Translations under genes and position numbers: made by a program
Assembly: GCA_027924585.1 (NCBI GenBank)
Contig: BSBM01000904.1
Location: 19,553,001 to 19,617,000 of the forward strand
Length of the DNA stretch: 64,000 bases
Source of the DNA: Larix kaempferi
Lineage: Eukaryota > Streptophyta > Pinopsida > Pinales > Pinaceae
Reading direction: 5' to 3'
The notes under the pieces: generated by a model
The model's database searches: none
What the model was told of the DNA's origin: nothing
Seen by the model: only the letters and a program-made list of their open reading frames with translations
Shown: positions 46,933 through 58,599 of the stretch, piece after piece
Layout of the letters: each line of letters begins with the position of its first letter
Position numbering within the stretch: position 1 is the first letter of the stretch

Positions 46933-48800
46933 TGTTAGACACAATGGCACACTGAGAGGGGGGAGGGGGGTGAATCAGTGGGCCAGCCCTTATGACCAAT
47001 TTCGACCTCTTCTAAACTCAAACATATATCATTTAACATTTCACTTTAACATTTAGGAAGAGATCATCATTCATACTAAGCTATGCAAAGCTAATCATTA
47101 AACATGTCATTCATCATAAACAATTCACACCAATAGAGACACAAGATGAGCTTTGTAATCTTTTTATATTTTGATTCAACCGGCTACAACCGTGAGGTGT
47201 TATCAGCTACAACTGAATCAGAAGTACCAACTTCCATTCCAAGACTCAGCTTGGTCTTTTTTTCAGATCCAGATCCAACTAAGAAAAATAATTACAAGTC
47301 CCAGCTTGTATTTACATATAAATTTGTCACCAAACAATCATAACACATCACCAATACCTCATCACAATCACATCATCATTACATCATCATAGTTCTGGTT
47401 ATGTCATCATTCTGCATATCATTAACTGTCACTGCCTGTCAATAAAACTGCCTTGTCATCAATCTGATCATCTCTGTCAATTTGTCAACTCTGTCACAAC
47501 CATGTCATCCGTTTGTTCAGTCATCTAGAATCTTCTACTCATGTCTTTAAAAGCGAGTTATCCATTAACTGTCTACTGTGTTTGTCTTCACATTATAGCT
47601 TGGTCAAGTAAGATCTCTGTCACTGCTGCTCAAGTCATTTATTGTCTGCACATAACATCTAGTTCTCTTCTCAAATATGTCTTCAACCATTACTGCTGTC
47701 CACCAATCAATATGAAAACTGCTCACATGCTGCTCATCAAAGGTCTGCACATACCCATACAAATAACTACTACTGGCTGTCTCTATCATCATTTGGTCAT
47801 TGTCATCATGGCTGTCAAAATTCTGCTACAACTTCCAGACTTGATTCTCCACTGTCTAATGCTGCTGTTTGGATGCTCTAGTGAAGTCCGAATTCATAGA
47901 GAGTAAAGAAGATACAAAATGGAAGTTAAAATCATCTGCCACAGTCCACAGACATTCATCCACACGGAAATCAGAGAGACACTCAGAAAAATATCAGACT
48001 GCAAAAACCATATCTGCCGCTGCGTCACTGCTCCTTTTCACCCGAAGTTTCCTCAGCAAAAGTCGAATTTCAGAGCTCTCTTTTCTCCCACGAAATCCAC
48101 ACAAAGGTATGAGGGCGTTGGCTCTTATTTATGCTAGTTTTCCTTCAAAAAAAAAATCAGCTGAGCCGACCTGATATAAAAGTAATTTTTGTTTTTGTGA
48201 GCCGACCTTGCTATGTATATCTATATATTCTTTATGTATATCTTATGGAGCCGACTTGGCATGTTTGCAATTTCATTTGTTTATTTTCATCATTATTTCT
48301 ATTTGCAAATTCCACATCCTTATTCTACATGACATGGGCTTCTTCATTATCATGTTCAGCATCAAAGGTTTCTATAAGAGCAAGGGTTCCATCATACATC
48401 AAGGGCTTCAACATAACAACCAAGACTTCTTCAAAATGCAAGAAACATGCCACCGAGCATGTCATCAAGTGTTATGTGTATGTCATGCCCTAGTTCATGT
48501 TCATTAAGCTCTTTCATATCATTGATCAACCATTCTTCAAGCGTATATAGTATAGACTTCTTTATCAAGTTCGTGATCTTCTAAAGCCGTCCACATCATC
48601 TAATTACCTTTATTACCAAGTATGTGGACTTCATTGCTCATCAATGCACAAATGACCACAAAATGGGTCATTTGGCTCATTAGGTGTTCCAATGGCTCCA
48701 ATGCCCACATCCAAGGTTCTTCATGCCATGTCATCATTATTTGTCATGTCATTGTCCTTTGTCATTAATGGTTTGTCATCATTGACAACCTTGTTCAACA
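46933..48800 (-). mobile_element. Solo LTR-like unit with GAGGT duplications
   Basis: 1868 bp bounded by TGTTAGACAC at 46933 and TTGTTCAACA at 48800, with GAGGT exactly repeated at 46928-46932 and 48801-48805. TG/CA ends with a 5-bp duplication are those of an LTR. On the minus strand a TATA-like CATAAATAAG (about 48128) lies below three AGGTCGGCT/AAGTCGGCT motifs (48160-48260), resembling the U3 plan of Copia-A, B and D. A G-run (AGAGGGGGGAGGGGGG) lies near 46960. No internal primer site or coding is seen, so solo LTR is preferred over a short non-autonomous element. Confidence 0.7.
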
Positions 48801-48805
48801 GAGGT

Positions 48806-49849
48806 TGTCAAGTCTTTTCCCTTAGCCTAGCCTTGTTTCTCCACCCTCACCCATGGTTAGCAAAATGGCCTAGTCTGTAAATGAGTATACACTTGAGGTT
48901 CCTGTTTATAAGTAGTTGGTTACTTTGATTTGGGCTTATTATTATTGTTATAGTTACATGCTTATGCCAGCTAAGCATCATTCTATACTTTGGTCTTGCT
49001 ACTGATATAATTGAAGGAGCATATCTCATCCATTTGTACTTGCAGTAGTAGTTATTTGTGGTCTGGATCATTATTTTGATTAGTTTTGACCTGGTCAACC
49101 CAGTTGACCAGGTCAACTGCAGGGTCCGGTATGAGTTTGGGTTGACAGTGTTCAAGATGGATTATTCATGGCCCATATGTGCCCATTAGATGGTTCCATG
49201 CTTTAGACAACAGTTTCAGATGATGGTTTGATGGATTTTTATTATTATTATTATTTACAGGCCATTGTTTTATTATTCTAGGCATGGATGAGCTTACAGA
49301 TGTATCTCTTGATGCTTACCTGGTGTATGTGTACTCATTCTTAGTGGAATTGAGCATTTTGACTCTATTGGCATACTCAGTTATCAATTCCGGGCAATTT
49401 CAGGTGATGATATGGTCAAATTGCCATTTTTCTATAGTTTGCCATGCATAAATGGCCTGTTCAACACATTCAGAAATTATTTTTGTTCTCCTAGGGCGCT
49501 CCTGAGGGATATGGGGTCCCGCCAGTCGTTATTACCATATTATCCCATTCCTAGACATTTTGGTGCTGTCAGTTTTGTGCTCGGAGCACATGGCAGAGAG
49601 TTACAAGCTTTTTTGTACTTTTAGAGGTGGTTTTTCGGAAGTAGAATGGCTAGCAGAGGAAATTGATTTGGCTTAATGGGGCAAGGAAATGGCATGAGAT
49701 TGGTCTGGTACTTCATGATGATATTTTCCACACCTTCCAGCTTGGTCTCCGACATCAATGGGGTCCACACATCGTCCCATTCATCAGTTTGGGGGTTTAT
49801 TATTGTATTTTTGGGCACACGTCCTAGTGTCTTTTGACACTTTATCACA
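48806..49849. other. Unassigned stretch
   Basis: No recognisable gene or terminal repeats. A short (TTA)n run lies near 49240. Confidence 0.4.
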
Positions 49850-51437
49850 TGATGTATTATTTTTGATGTAGGTGGGGCATTAGTCTAGTGAAGATATGAT
49901 ATCCTAGACCCCCCCACCATGTTATGGTGTTATGTTGTGTCCCTAGTCATGTTATGAGGCTCATGTCCCCCCTAGGGCATCATTGCGGGAGGACGTCCCC
50001 CTTATTTTGAGTGATCTATGTATTGTTGGATTGGCTCATCTTAGTCAATGATCTTATATTTGTATATTTTGATCCTACCTCTCCATACTATTGGGATTTT
50101 AGGGTTTTGGATTGTGAGAGGCTATTTATAATTTTATATCCACTCTCACCATTTTTAAAAGGGACTTTTGGCTCTTGGATTTTCGGCATAATAGAAATAT
50201 TCTTGAAAACTCTAGGAAGCTTTGTGAATGTTCTTGCAAGTGATTGTAAAGTCTTTTCTCTTCGACATTACTCTGGATCTATTTTTCCAAAACCATTTTC
50301 TCTGCAGGGGCCGTGTGGTACTAAAGGAGGCGATTTTGAAGGGGGCACTATTGTGGGGGAACTCCATCTCTCTCCCTCAAATCGACTTGCATCTCAGGGA
50401 GTATCTCTATTGTATCTTGTGATCATTTTGATACTTCATGATTTATCTTTGCTATCTTATAATTTCTTTCATGCATGATTCGATTCTCATTGTAGATTGT
50501 TTGGGAAGGGCGCACTAATCATCTTGGAGGCATAGCGATTTCACTTGGAGAAGCTTGGATCTCACTCGTAATTGCTTCAGCTTGGAAGGATCATCAATTT
50601 TCTTAGCAGCCATATGTATTTCTAGGTGCGTTTCATTTTATTTTTGATTATTTGGGATCTATTTCAATTGTCACACTCAAAACCCTCATTGTTAAAATCG
50701 TCATTTTCTAGATCTGATAGATCCGGTGAGATTTTGGCATTAGTGTTTAAAACCCACTTTGGAAATAATTAATAAACCCTAAATACCAAATTTGAGCTTA
50801 ATCCGACTTCATTTACCCTTGGATCTAGCACTAGTCACTTCTAAGTGGGATGCCCTCCTTTGGTTTCCCAACATTTCTTCAGATCTATCTGTTGGGTCTT
50901 CCTTGAACCCTCTCAAATTGTCAGATCTAATCTCAAGCACTCATCCTAGTGTCATTTCATTCATAAATTCCTCATTTGGGTCCACATATCCATTATTTGC
51001 CTAAACCCTAGGTGGATCTATTTGAGTACTTTCATTTGGCACTAGATCTATCTAGATCTACTAGCTTAACTTCATTGTGGTACATTTATTCTAAGGTTGA
51101 GAATCTCTATCTTGTCTAAGCCTCCTCAACCGGTTCTTAACTCCCATACACCACAACATTTCCATAGATCTAGATTTATTTACCCAAGATCTACTCTTTT
51201 GCCGAACTGCTAATCTTTAAGGTACCTTGTGTTGGTTCACTAGCCCTCTTAGGCTAGTAATGGTCTCCCTCTTGATCTTGCATTAGCTTGATCTATAGTG
51301 ATAAGAGCCCGCCCAGAGTGACAACTACCCTTATACAGTAGTGGACGAGGCCCTTGTGCTTTCACTTGGTTAGCTACCCTACCTCTACCATCCGAGATAT
51401 GATACATTTGGTGGTAGCTACACTTTGAGTGATAACA
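49850..51437 (+). repeat. Gypsy-type long LTR (3' boundary defined)
   Basis: The right edge is set by GATAACA at 51437, followed by a tRNA-Asp primer site at 51442. A TATA-like CTATTTATAA lies at 50123-50131 and the ~1.3 kb after it lacks coding. The left edge is only approximate. The last ~100 bp has loose similarity to 55300-55418, which also ends AGTGATAACA. Confidence 0.55.
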
Positions 51438-51441
51438 TCTT

Positions 51442-51456
51442 TGGCGTCGTTGCCGG
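51442..51456 (+). promoter_or_regulatory. tRNA-Asp primer binding site
   Basis: TGGCGTCGTTGCCGG matches, with one change, the tRNA-Asp complement used by plant Tat/Athila-type Gypsy elements. It lies 4 bp after the LTR end. Confidence 0.75.
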
Positions 51457-51559
51457 TGAGGTAGAGGCTTACCTCAGGTGTCTGCGAGTGTCCGTGCGTA
51501 TTTCATATCTTATCACATCTGGTTTTATTTCACTAATCTCTCCCCTGTATCATACGACA

Positions 51560-52118
51560 TATCTTTTGGTAAACAAGATTATTAGTTTACCTAGCGACTC
51601 CTAAACGTGGCTTCGCTGAGGAACGACCTCATACCCATCCTTATGATCTGAGAAGTTGTGTCAATTCGAATCAAGTAGAAGGAACTACGCTTAAATACCA
51701 TCGAAGAGATCCAAAAGTCCAATCATCTAATTTCTTTTGGAAAATTGTTAAATCCTCTAATTCTCCAAGTCATATTTGGGGATCTCCTTCATCTATTTCA
51801 ATTCCTCCTGACCCTCCATCTCCTCAAACAAATCCAATGGATGGAACTAATCAAAACAATCCTAATCCTAACAATAGGCCTAAAGAACAAGCAGTGTTGG
51901 TTCATTACCTCAATTCATTTGAAGGTTACCTTGGCTACCATCTCAAAGACAAAAACCTGAATGATCTCAAAGAAGCCCAAGAAAATGTTAGAAGATCTGA
52001 AGCCAATGCTGCCTGTTACCAACTTATTTGTACCATAGTTGGATTATTTGAAGAGCTGCCATTTGACAAACATGATAAGTGTTTGACTCCAGTGTATCAG
52101 AAGATCCAGCATTTGTGA
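51560..52118 (+). pseudogene. Short frame after tRNA-Asp primer site (gag-like, truncated)
   Basis: A frame lacking a clear start is open from before 51600 to TGA 52116-52118. It has a proline- and asparagine-rich part (IPPDPPSPQTNP; NQNNPNPNN) and then a helical, charged end (NSFEGYLGYHLKDKNLNDL, QENVRRSEANAACYQ). Position straight after the primer site suggests the start of gag; the family was not recognised from sequence. No protease, RT or integrase follows, so the element is truncated or non-autonomous. Confidence 0.45.
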
Positions 52119-54100
52119 CTAGCCAGTTTTGTTTTTTGATTCGACATGACCATGGCCCCATGGGGTTTGTAATAAAGTGTGCTAGTAGGATCTGAGTGTC
52201 TCGGTTCCCCATGACTTGATTAAGCAACTAAGGTATTCCAGGGAGTTTTTTCCCTTGTCAATTATACTTTGCTTATAGCCGAGCTATAATCGATGAGGTT
52301 TTCTCCCGCTCCTCCAAAGCTGGAATGCCCGATTTTGAAAATTTTAGCCATGGGGTGTTATTAGAGTCCAATTGATGTATATAAGCCTACTAGACACTGT
52401 TAGAATAGGTGTCGGTCATGTCCTAGGTCCATCAAAACCCTCAGAAAAAATTTCGAAATTTTTTTACTGGGTTCGTCGAATTTGGGTTTTTAATTATTTT
52501 TTAAATTTAATAAATTTCTCTATAGTTTGAATAGAGAAATAATAATTTGTAATATGTCAGTCGTCTGGGATCCGAATTTGATGATTGAAGGCTCTAACCT
52601 TAAGCCAAAAATCATTCATGATCCCCGGTCCAATTTATCCTAAGTTTCGGATGTCAGCTAGGGCTCATAATTAATAATTTCTCAAAAAAACCAATTACTG
52701 AGAAATTATTAATTAAAATAATAAAATTGATTATTTTGGAAATAATCCAAATCTCTCCAAAATAATCCAATTGGAATAAAGTAAAAGGCTAGTTGACATG
52801 GCACTGGACATTAATGATGATCCCAATCATCTCAGTCACCATTCAGTTGAGTATACAGTCAGCACAAGCTCATCTACATCAAGCAATTCACCCTCCTTCA
52901 AAGAGAAATTCGATTGGGTGTGTTGGCAATTAGTTATTGGGTTGGTGGTTGCACTAATGGATATGGTAGGTGCCATCCCTTGATTTATGCATTGGCTCCT
53001 TTCATAACTTATGTTACCACCAACTACAACACTCCAAGCTCATCCTAGGTGGCATTCACGCCCTCCTTGAGGCCCTCACGTCAACTTTAGCTTGGAGCTC
53101 GACTTCACACATGGCAATCGTTTATTTGTTTGATGGAGTTTCCTATGGAGAGTGGGGGGCGCCTTACCAAGGTGGAGGTCACCTCCCCACTCCCAACCAA
53201 TGAGATTCAAATTGTTAGGTGCAGATTGGCTCTCAACTTGGTTTTGATTGGGATTTTGACTGGAGATTCGACTTTCTCAAGTGCTTTTGGCTCTCTTATG
53301 GCCAATTCGACTTAGGGTTTTGGTGGTTAGTTTAGCTATTTAAGAGATGGCATTTTGGCCATTCTCTCATGGTCTTTTATGCAAAGAAACTTTGAGCAAT
53401 TGTATTGTGAATTATATTTAATAAAGTTGTGACTTTGGAGGTCAAATTCTTGGGGGCTCTTGGTGGCCATGCTTCATCACACTCTTGAGGTGATATTTTG
53501 TCATTTCTTCATGTGTTTATGATTATTTAGTTTTGATTTATATGCTTAGAAGGCTAACAATCTAGCACATGCATGTATATCTTCTCTATTCGCGTAAATC
53601 ATATGTTATTTGCAGGTATTGCTAATGGTTTTGTGAGCTTTTGCAGGTTCTCCTTCACTCCAAATTTTTGGCCAAAGATCTCTCCACTTGTTAAGCACTA
53701 GCAAAAGAGGAGTCTCTTGCTTCAGCATCAACTACTTTCAAAACAAACTTTTTGGTTACCCTAAGCTTATATCTTCAAGCTTCCATTTTGCTCCTTGTAG
53801 CTCTCCTTGCCTTGATCTCCATCCATCCACTTGCTATCGTTTTCTATACCAAAAGCCCTATCTTCCATTCGTTTGCCCTAGATCCATTCTCTTCCTTCAC
53901 CCATTTCGTTTTTCCCTCCAAACTCCTCTTCCATTTACCTTCCAACCATCTTTCCTCCCTCCATCCATTTCGTTTTTTCCTCATTGACTCCTCTCGTCCT
54001 CATTTCAAAAAAGAGCCCTAAAATATCTAAAATTCCAAAAATGATTGGTTTTTCAAGGAGTATGGTTAATATTTGTTAGATTTATTTCTCTTTAAGTGGC
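52119..54100 (+). repeat. Long-LTR-type repeat, second copy of the 18.8-25.1 kb family
   Basis: Non-coding. It shares ordered blocks with 18835-25190 (CTCCAAAGCTGGA, TTTCGGATG, CTCCAAGCT, TATA-like CTATTTAAG near 53335, AATAAAG, TTTTGCAGGT). It runs on into the repeat at 54101-56143. Without a defined 5' edge the element cannot be closed. Confidence 0.5.
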
Positions 54101-56143
54101 TAGATTTCATCATTCTTGTATTTAGCATAGCTTAAGTTTGTTGCATTTTATTTCCCATTTGAAAAGATAGAAATTTCACACAAAATTCTTTTAAAATTTT
54201 TATAGTTTAGATCTCATTTCTAGTGAGTTTTAGGCAACTTATGTTCACTGGTCTGTTTTCCCATACAAACTATTTTCGAACAGAAATCTCAAGTTTTTTC
54301 ATGTTTTTGGGCTTAAATCTTTTAGATTAGACTTGGTAGTTTTAAATTTTTTGGATTTCTGACACTTAATGGGTGCATGTTGAGTGTATTTCTCGAGTTT
54401 TTGTAGGTTCCTGGAAAGAAGGGATAAATTTGTTGAAGCATATTCGAAGAGGAACGAGCACTTTCAAGGAGAAGATCAAAATGAAGAAATAAACCAACAA
54501 AAACACAATCTCCTTTTTGTACTAGCCTTCAGAGGCTTCCAGGTTTTAATTGTAAATTTATGTTTATCTTAAGTTTCTTAGAAAAGTCCTTCAAGGTTTT
54601 CAAACCCAAGGCAATTGTACATGATTAATAAAAAATTCAAGTGGAGGGGCCTCCACTTTCTTGGTTTTCTTCCCCATTTGGGGAAGAGTGTTGTGATTGG
54701 GTTAGATCTTTTCAATTTTTGCTTTAGAGTAGTTTTTATTTCATCTTGTATTTCTCTTCCAAGCTTTCGATCGGAAGTTGTATCCTTGGGATCCATCCCA
54801 GGGGCAGGACCACATAATTTGTGGTTACTCTTCCTTCCCCGTCAGTTTCCTTGGTAGAGCTTTCAGTTAGCTGGAAGTTCTCAAGTGCGGGTGGTTCTTA
54901 GAGGTTGACCTTGTTCGGAGGTTGATCCCACCTTTAGTGTAAAATTGCTTGGTAGAACATTAAATCCTTCATTTATTTCATTTTATTTTGCAAGTAGCAT
55001 GCTAGCTGTGTTTCATATCTATTGAGCTACCACATGATTTTAATATTACAAAGTTTCAATATCCTGTTTTCACAATTGCTTCTTGTTTCTTAAAATAAAC
55101 AAAGTCTCTTGAACTTGGCCAAATCAAAGTCAAGAGCACTCTTTGTCGGAGAGCATTGTAGATTTTCACTTTCCCCTTGCATTAGGCATTTTAAAGTAGG
55201 AAGTCTCTTGAAATGTGGTCTTAAGACTGAGTCAAGAGCGCTCTCTGTCGGAGGGTTGAACTAGTGCTCTTAATTTAATAAAATATTTCAACCCACATTT
55301 CTCCCTAATAAATTTACTTTGGTTGATTGTCCAACACCCGTATGCTCTGCCAACCGGAAACGGTTGGGCTAGTACTCAGAAAGGTGAAGGTCTTGCTATA
55401 CTCACAAGTGATAACATAATTAAAATTTTACCCAAAACCAAAACTAGTATCAAATCACTGAGGTGCTTCCTGAAACAGGTGGTGCCGGGAATCCACTGTC
55501 AGACTCGAGGGCGGTCAAGCCGTAAGTACACTTGTCCTCTTTGCAACTTGGGTGCTCCCGACATACCATCTAAGAGGTTGCCAGTATTTGTTCATGGTTA
55601 AGGTCCCATTCTTTTGATATCCTTGGTTTTAGGCTTAATAATCAAGACCACTAAAATCTTTAATTTACCAAGATAAGCTGCAAAACGATCTCACGAACAT
55701 TTATCTCGAACACTTGTATCAAGCAACTCAAGCACTCAAACTTTTTTTACTCCATAAGGCACTGGTCCTTAATCACATATTTTATTTGCTTATTATCAAT
55801 CTGGAGTACTTGTGTTAATTTTCATATAAAGAGTGTTTTATATCTGATTCAGTGTATCTCTTATCCTCTGTTGCAATGTGGATTGCGTTATCTTGGTTTT
55901 ATTCAAAGCATTATTTGGTCTCATCACATAATAACTCCTAAAAAACACCCATCCGCATCATTCACACTTAAAAACTTAAAAATACAAGAGCCTTAGTGAA
56001 ACTCTTTGTAGGAACTACCCCCCTTGGCTTCGTTAGGAGTTAGCCTAAACGGAGTAGCTGGGATTCAGGTGACAGTACCTGGCTCATTGCTTGCCCCCAA
56101 GGCCACACCTGTCCCCACTTTCCAGTGAGGGAGACAGTTTTCG
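54101..56143 (+). repeat. 2.04-kb direct repeat, copy 1
   Basis: Matches 61958-64000 across its full length at a constant offset of 7857 bp, with scattered substitutions and no net length change. Short frames in it (for example 54384-54572 and 55323-55601) are kept in both copies only because the copies are young. AGTGATAACA at 55408-55417 may mark an LTR end. An old inverted copy of its right end lies at 1865-2480. Confidence 0.93.
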
Positions 56144-56869
56144 AAAGATTTCTGCTTTCTTAAATTATGGTTTTCCCCAAGTAAAATCTGTGTCTCTTTT
56201 GTGCTTGCATTATTGTGTCCACGATTGATATGCTGTAGATATGTTGTACATGTTGTTCTCTCAGTTAAGATCCTAGATCAGATTGAAGTAAATTCTGAAA
56301 ATTTAACATGGTATTAGAGCTAGCCTGAAAGAAGGCATGATATGGCACGTATGACACTTGTTGCACTTACGATGCTAGGGCTTGATATAGCAAAAACCAG
56401 TCATTGTAGCACTTTCGCTATAAATCCATTTTGGCGAAGGTTTTGGATCTGAAACTTTTACAGGTCGAAGATCAGATCCCCATGTACGTTGTGTCCAAAG
56501 GACAACCTTAATTCGTTGTACTTTGTGATTTATGATCTGTACAATATAGGGTTTCTGCCTCTTCCAGATCTGAGTCAAAAACAGGTGACCTTGGAAAAAA
56601 GGTCATAACTTGGACTAGGAAGCTCCAAATGAAATTTCGTAAAAAGTGACAGGTAGTACACAGACTGTACTATCTCCGGAAGTTTCAAAGGAAAAATTGA
56701 GGAGTGAAACTTTGCAGTTTTCAAATTCTGAATATACCAGCTTGATCAACTCATCAAGGCGCATATTTCTATCCTTTCGGAAGTTTGAAATTCAAAGTTT
56801 GAATTTTTGGGGTTTCTTTGACAAACCCCAATCCAGCTCCAGGTCCAGTTCTTGCAAATCAAGTGGATT

Positions 56870-56965
56870 GGTTTAATCCTGGAAGAGGATGGATTGGTCA
56901 CCTGCATAAGTGAAGAAGTTCCTGTTTCAGAGGGAGATGAGGCTAAGGCCTTACATAAGAAGATT
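56870..56965 (+). pseudogene. Copia-D gag stub
   Basis: About 32 codons read GLILEEDGLVTCISEEVP and EGDEAKALHKK, matching Copia-B gag residues after RAWKYRI. It ends abruptly at about 56965 in unrelated sequence. Confidence 0.8.
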
Positions 56966-57890
56966 ACAAGCAATCTTGACAGGTATGACTCATCCAGGTA
57001 TGTCTCTATATTTGTTCATGATTAAGTTTATGATATGTTTGTCTTCATGTTATTACGGTTAGAACAATCTTGATTCTAGACTTGTCGTATTACCTTAATA
57101 GAATATATTCATTGATTAAGGTTTTGACACTTATGATTGTACTAATGCATTGTGATGTTGTATGAGGTTTATGTTGTTCGCTAACATAAAAGGTACACCA
57201 AGAAAGACAAATCATGTTCTACTTCAAGAACATATGATCATGGTGTCATGAAGACAAAGTTTCATCCATTGTCATGGATCACATAGAAGATCTACTTACG
57301 AGGTATGTATAACTTGGTTCTACAGTGGTTAACTTATGAGACATGCAGGTTACTAGCACAAGTCACTGAAGAGAACGAGAAGACATTATGCGGGTATGTT
57401 AGACATAACTAGCTAGCATGCTAATCCAGGTATGTTTTTCCTATATCAAGCTAGAATCCTACCTTGTGTTAGGATCTTATACTGTTGTGTTGTTGATAAT
57501 GATTATTCATGAAGTCATAGGTTTGAATAGTCATGGTTGTATGCATATTATGTTTCCTACCATAATTGATGATATGACTAACCAGAAGAATCATGAAGGT
57601 ATAGGTTGGAGTAATCACGGGTTTATGAATTGATGATTTAACTAATCAGAAGAGTCCTATGATCAAATAAGAATATGCATGAGTAAAAGAAGACTTCCCT
57701 GAAACCTTGAATACTAATGTTTATTATCCGTGAATGATCATGACTATACATGTTTAAGATTATTGTGTTTTTATAGTATTAAGATTATACTAATAAATGT
57801 GTGATTATGTATGAGACTTCAAGGATAACACAATGATGATACTAATAAGCATGCATAGGGATCTAGAATGAATATAAGTTCAGAATAGGT
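56966..57890. other. Foreign non-coding insert in Copia-D with repeated GTATGT donors
   Basis: It replaces most of gag, protease and the pre-integrase region. It contains several (A/G)GTATGT strings (about 56997, 57301, 57392, 57428) and one CAG/GTT junction (about 57349) that look like splice sites. No protein family was recognised in the pieces between. Confidence 0.4.
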
Positions 57891-58077
57891 AATCCAGGAA
57901 TCAAAAATCAAGAGGGAGCACACTCCAGTGGTTTCTGCAAGGATGCAGATATTCAGAGGGAGTTGACCATCTCTCTACATTCCACAACAGAAAGGTGTAG
58001 AAGAAGCTACTTCAGATTAGCTCCTGCAAGGAAGCAAAGACTCAGAGGGAGTCCACCCAACAAACAAACAAAGATAA

Positions 58078-58496
58078 GTATTTTAATTGTCATTTCTTGC
58101 ATATTTGTTTGTTTAAATAATATTGTTCAATGATGTATATGCTTATGTTCCTAGATTTAGGATGTGTATTATGCATATTAGAATGATTGCATTAATGAAC
58201 AACTTATTACTAATATGCATTTGATGGGTAAGCGGCCTATGGCACTGTACAACATTCCATTGCTACTTATCTAGAATGAAACCTTTTTGTTGACATGTTA
58301 GGAGTTGTGCACACTCTTAACAATGTTCTGGTGGAGATTGGAAGGCATCTAGAAAGTTACGGAATATGGATAAATGTTGTATTGAAACATTGGCTAAGAT
58401 AATTGCATGACTGTATGACATATTTCCTTATGTGTAAGAATTTGTTATGAAAACTATGAGATGTTTTCTAATCATGCAATTTAACTTGTTGTGTAG
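58078..58496 (+). other. Intron-like segment replacing integrase in Copia-D
   Basis: 419 bp, GTATTTTAATTG...TTGTGTAG, homologous throughout to 12846-13262 of Copia-B. Flanks also match. A scrap of integrase (57905-58000, around GAGGGAGTTGACCATC) lies before it. Confidence 0.6.
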
Positions 58497-58599
58497 GAAA
58501 GATCGTATACCATCACCTACAAAAGAAGGACTACAACATTTGATCAAGCAACAAAGTTATCTATTGAAAATATTGAAGATATTGAAGTTCCCAGGATCT

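Noticed and set aside
53688-54021. Overlapping frames rich in Pro, Ser and Phe
   Set aside because: Low-complexity CT-rich repeat DNA; frames overlap each other and match no family.
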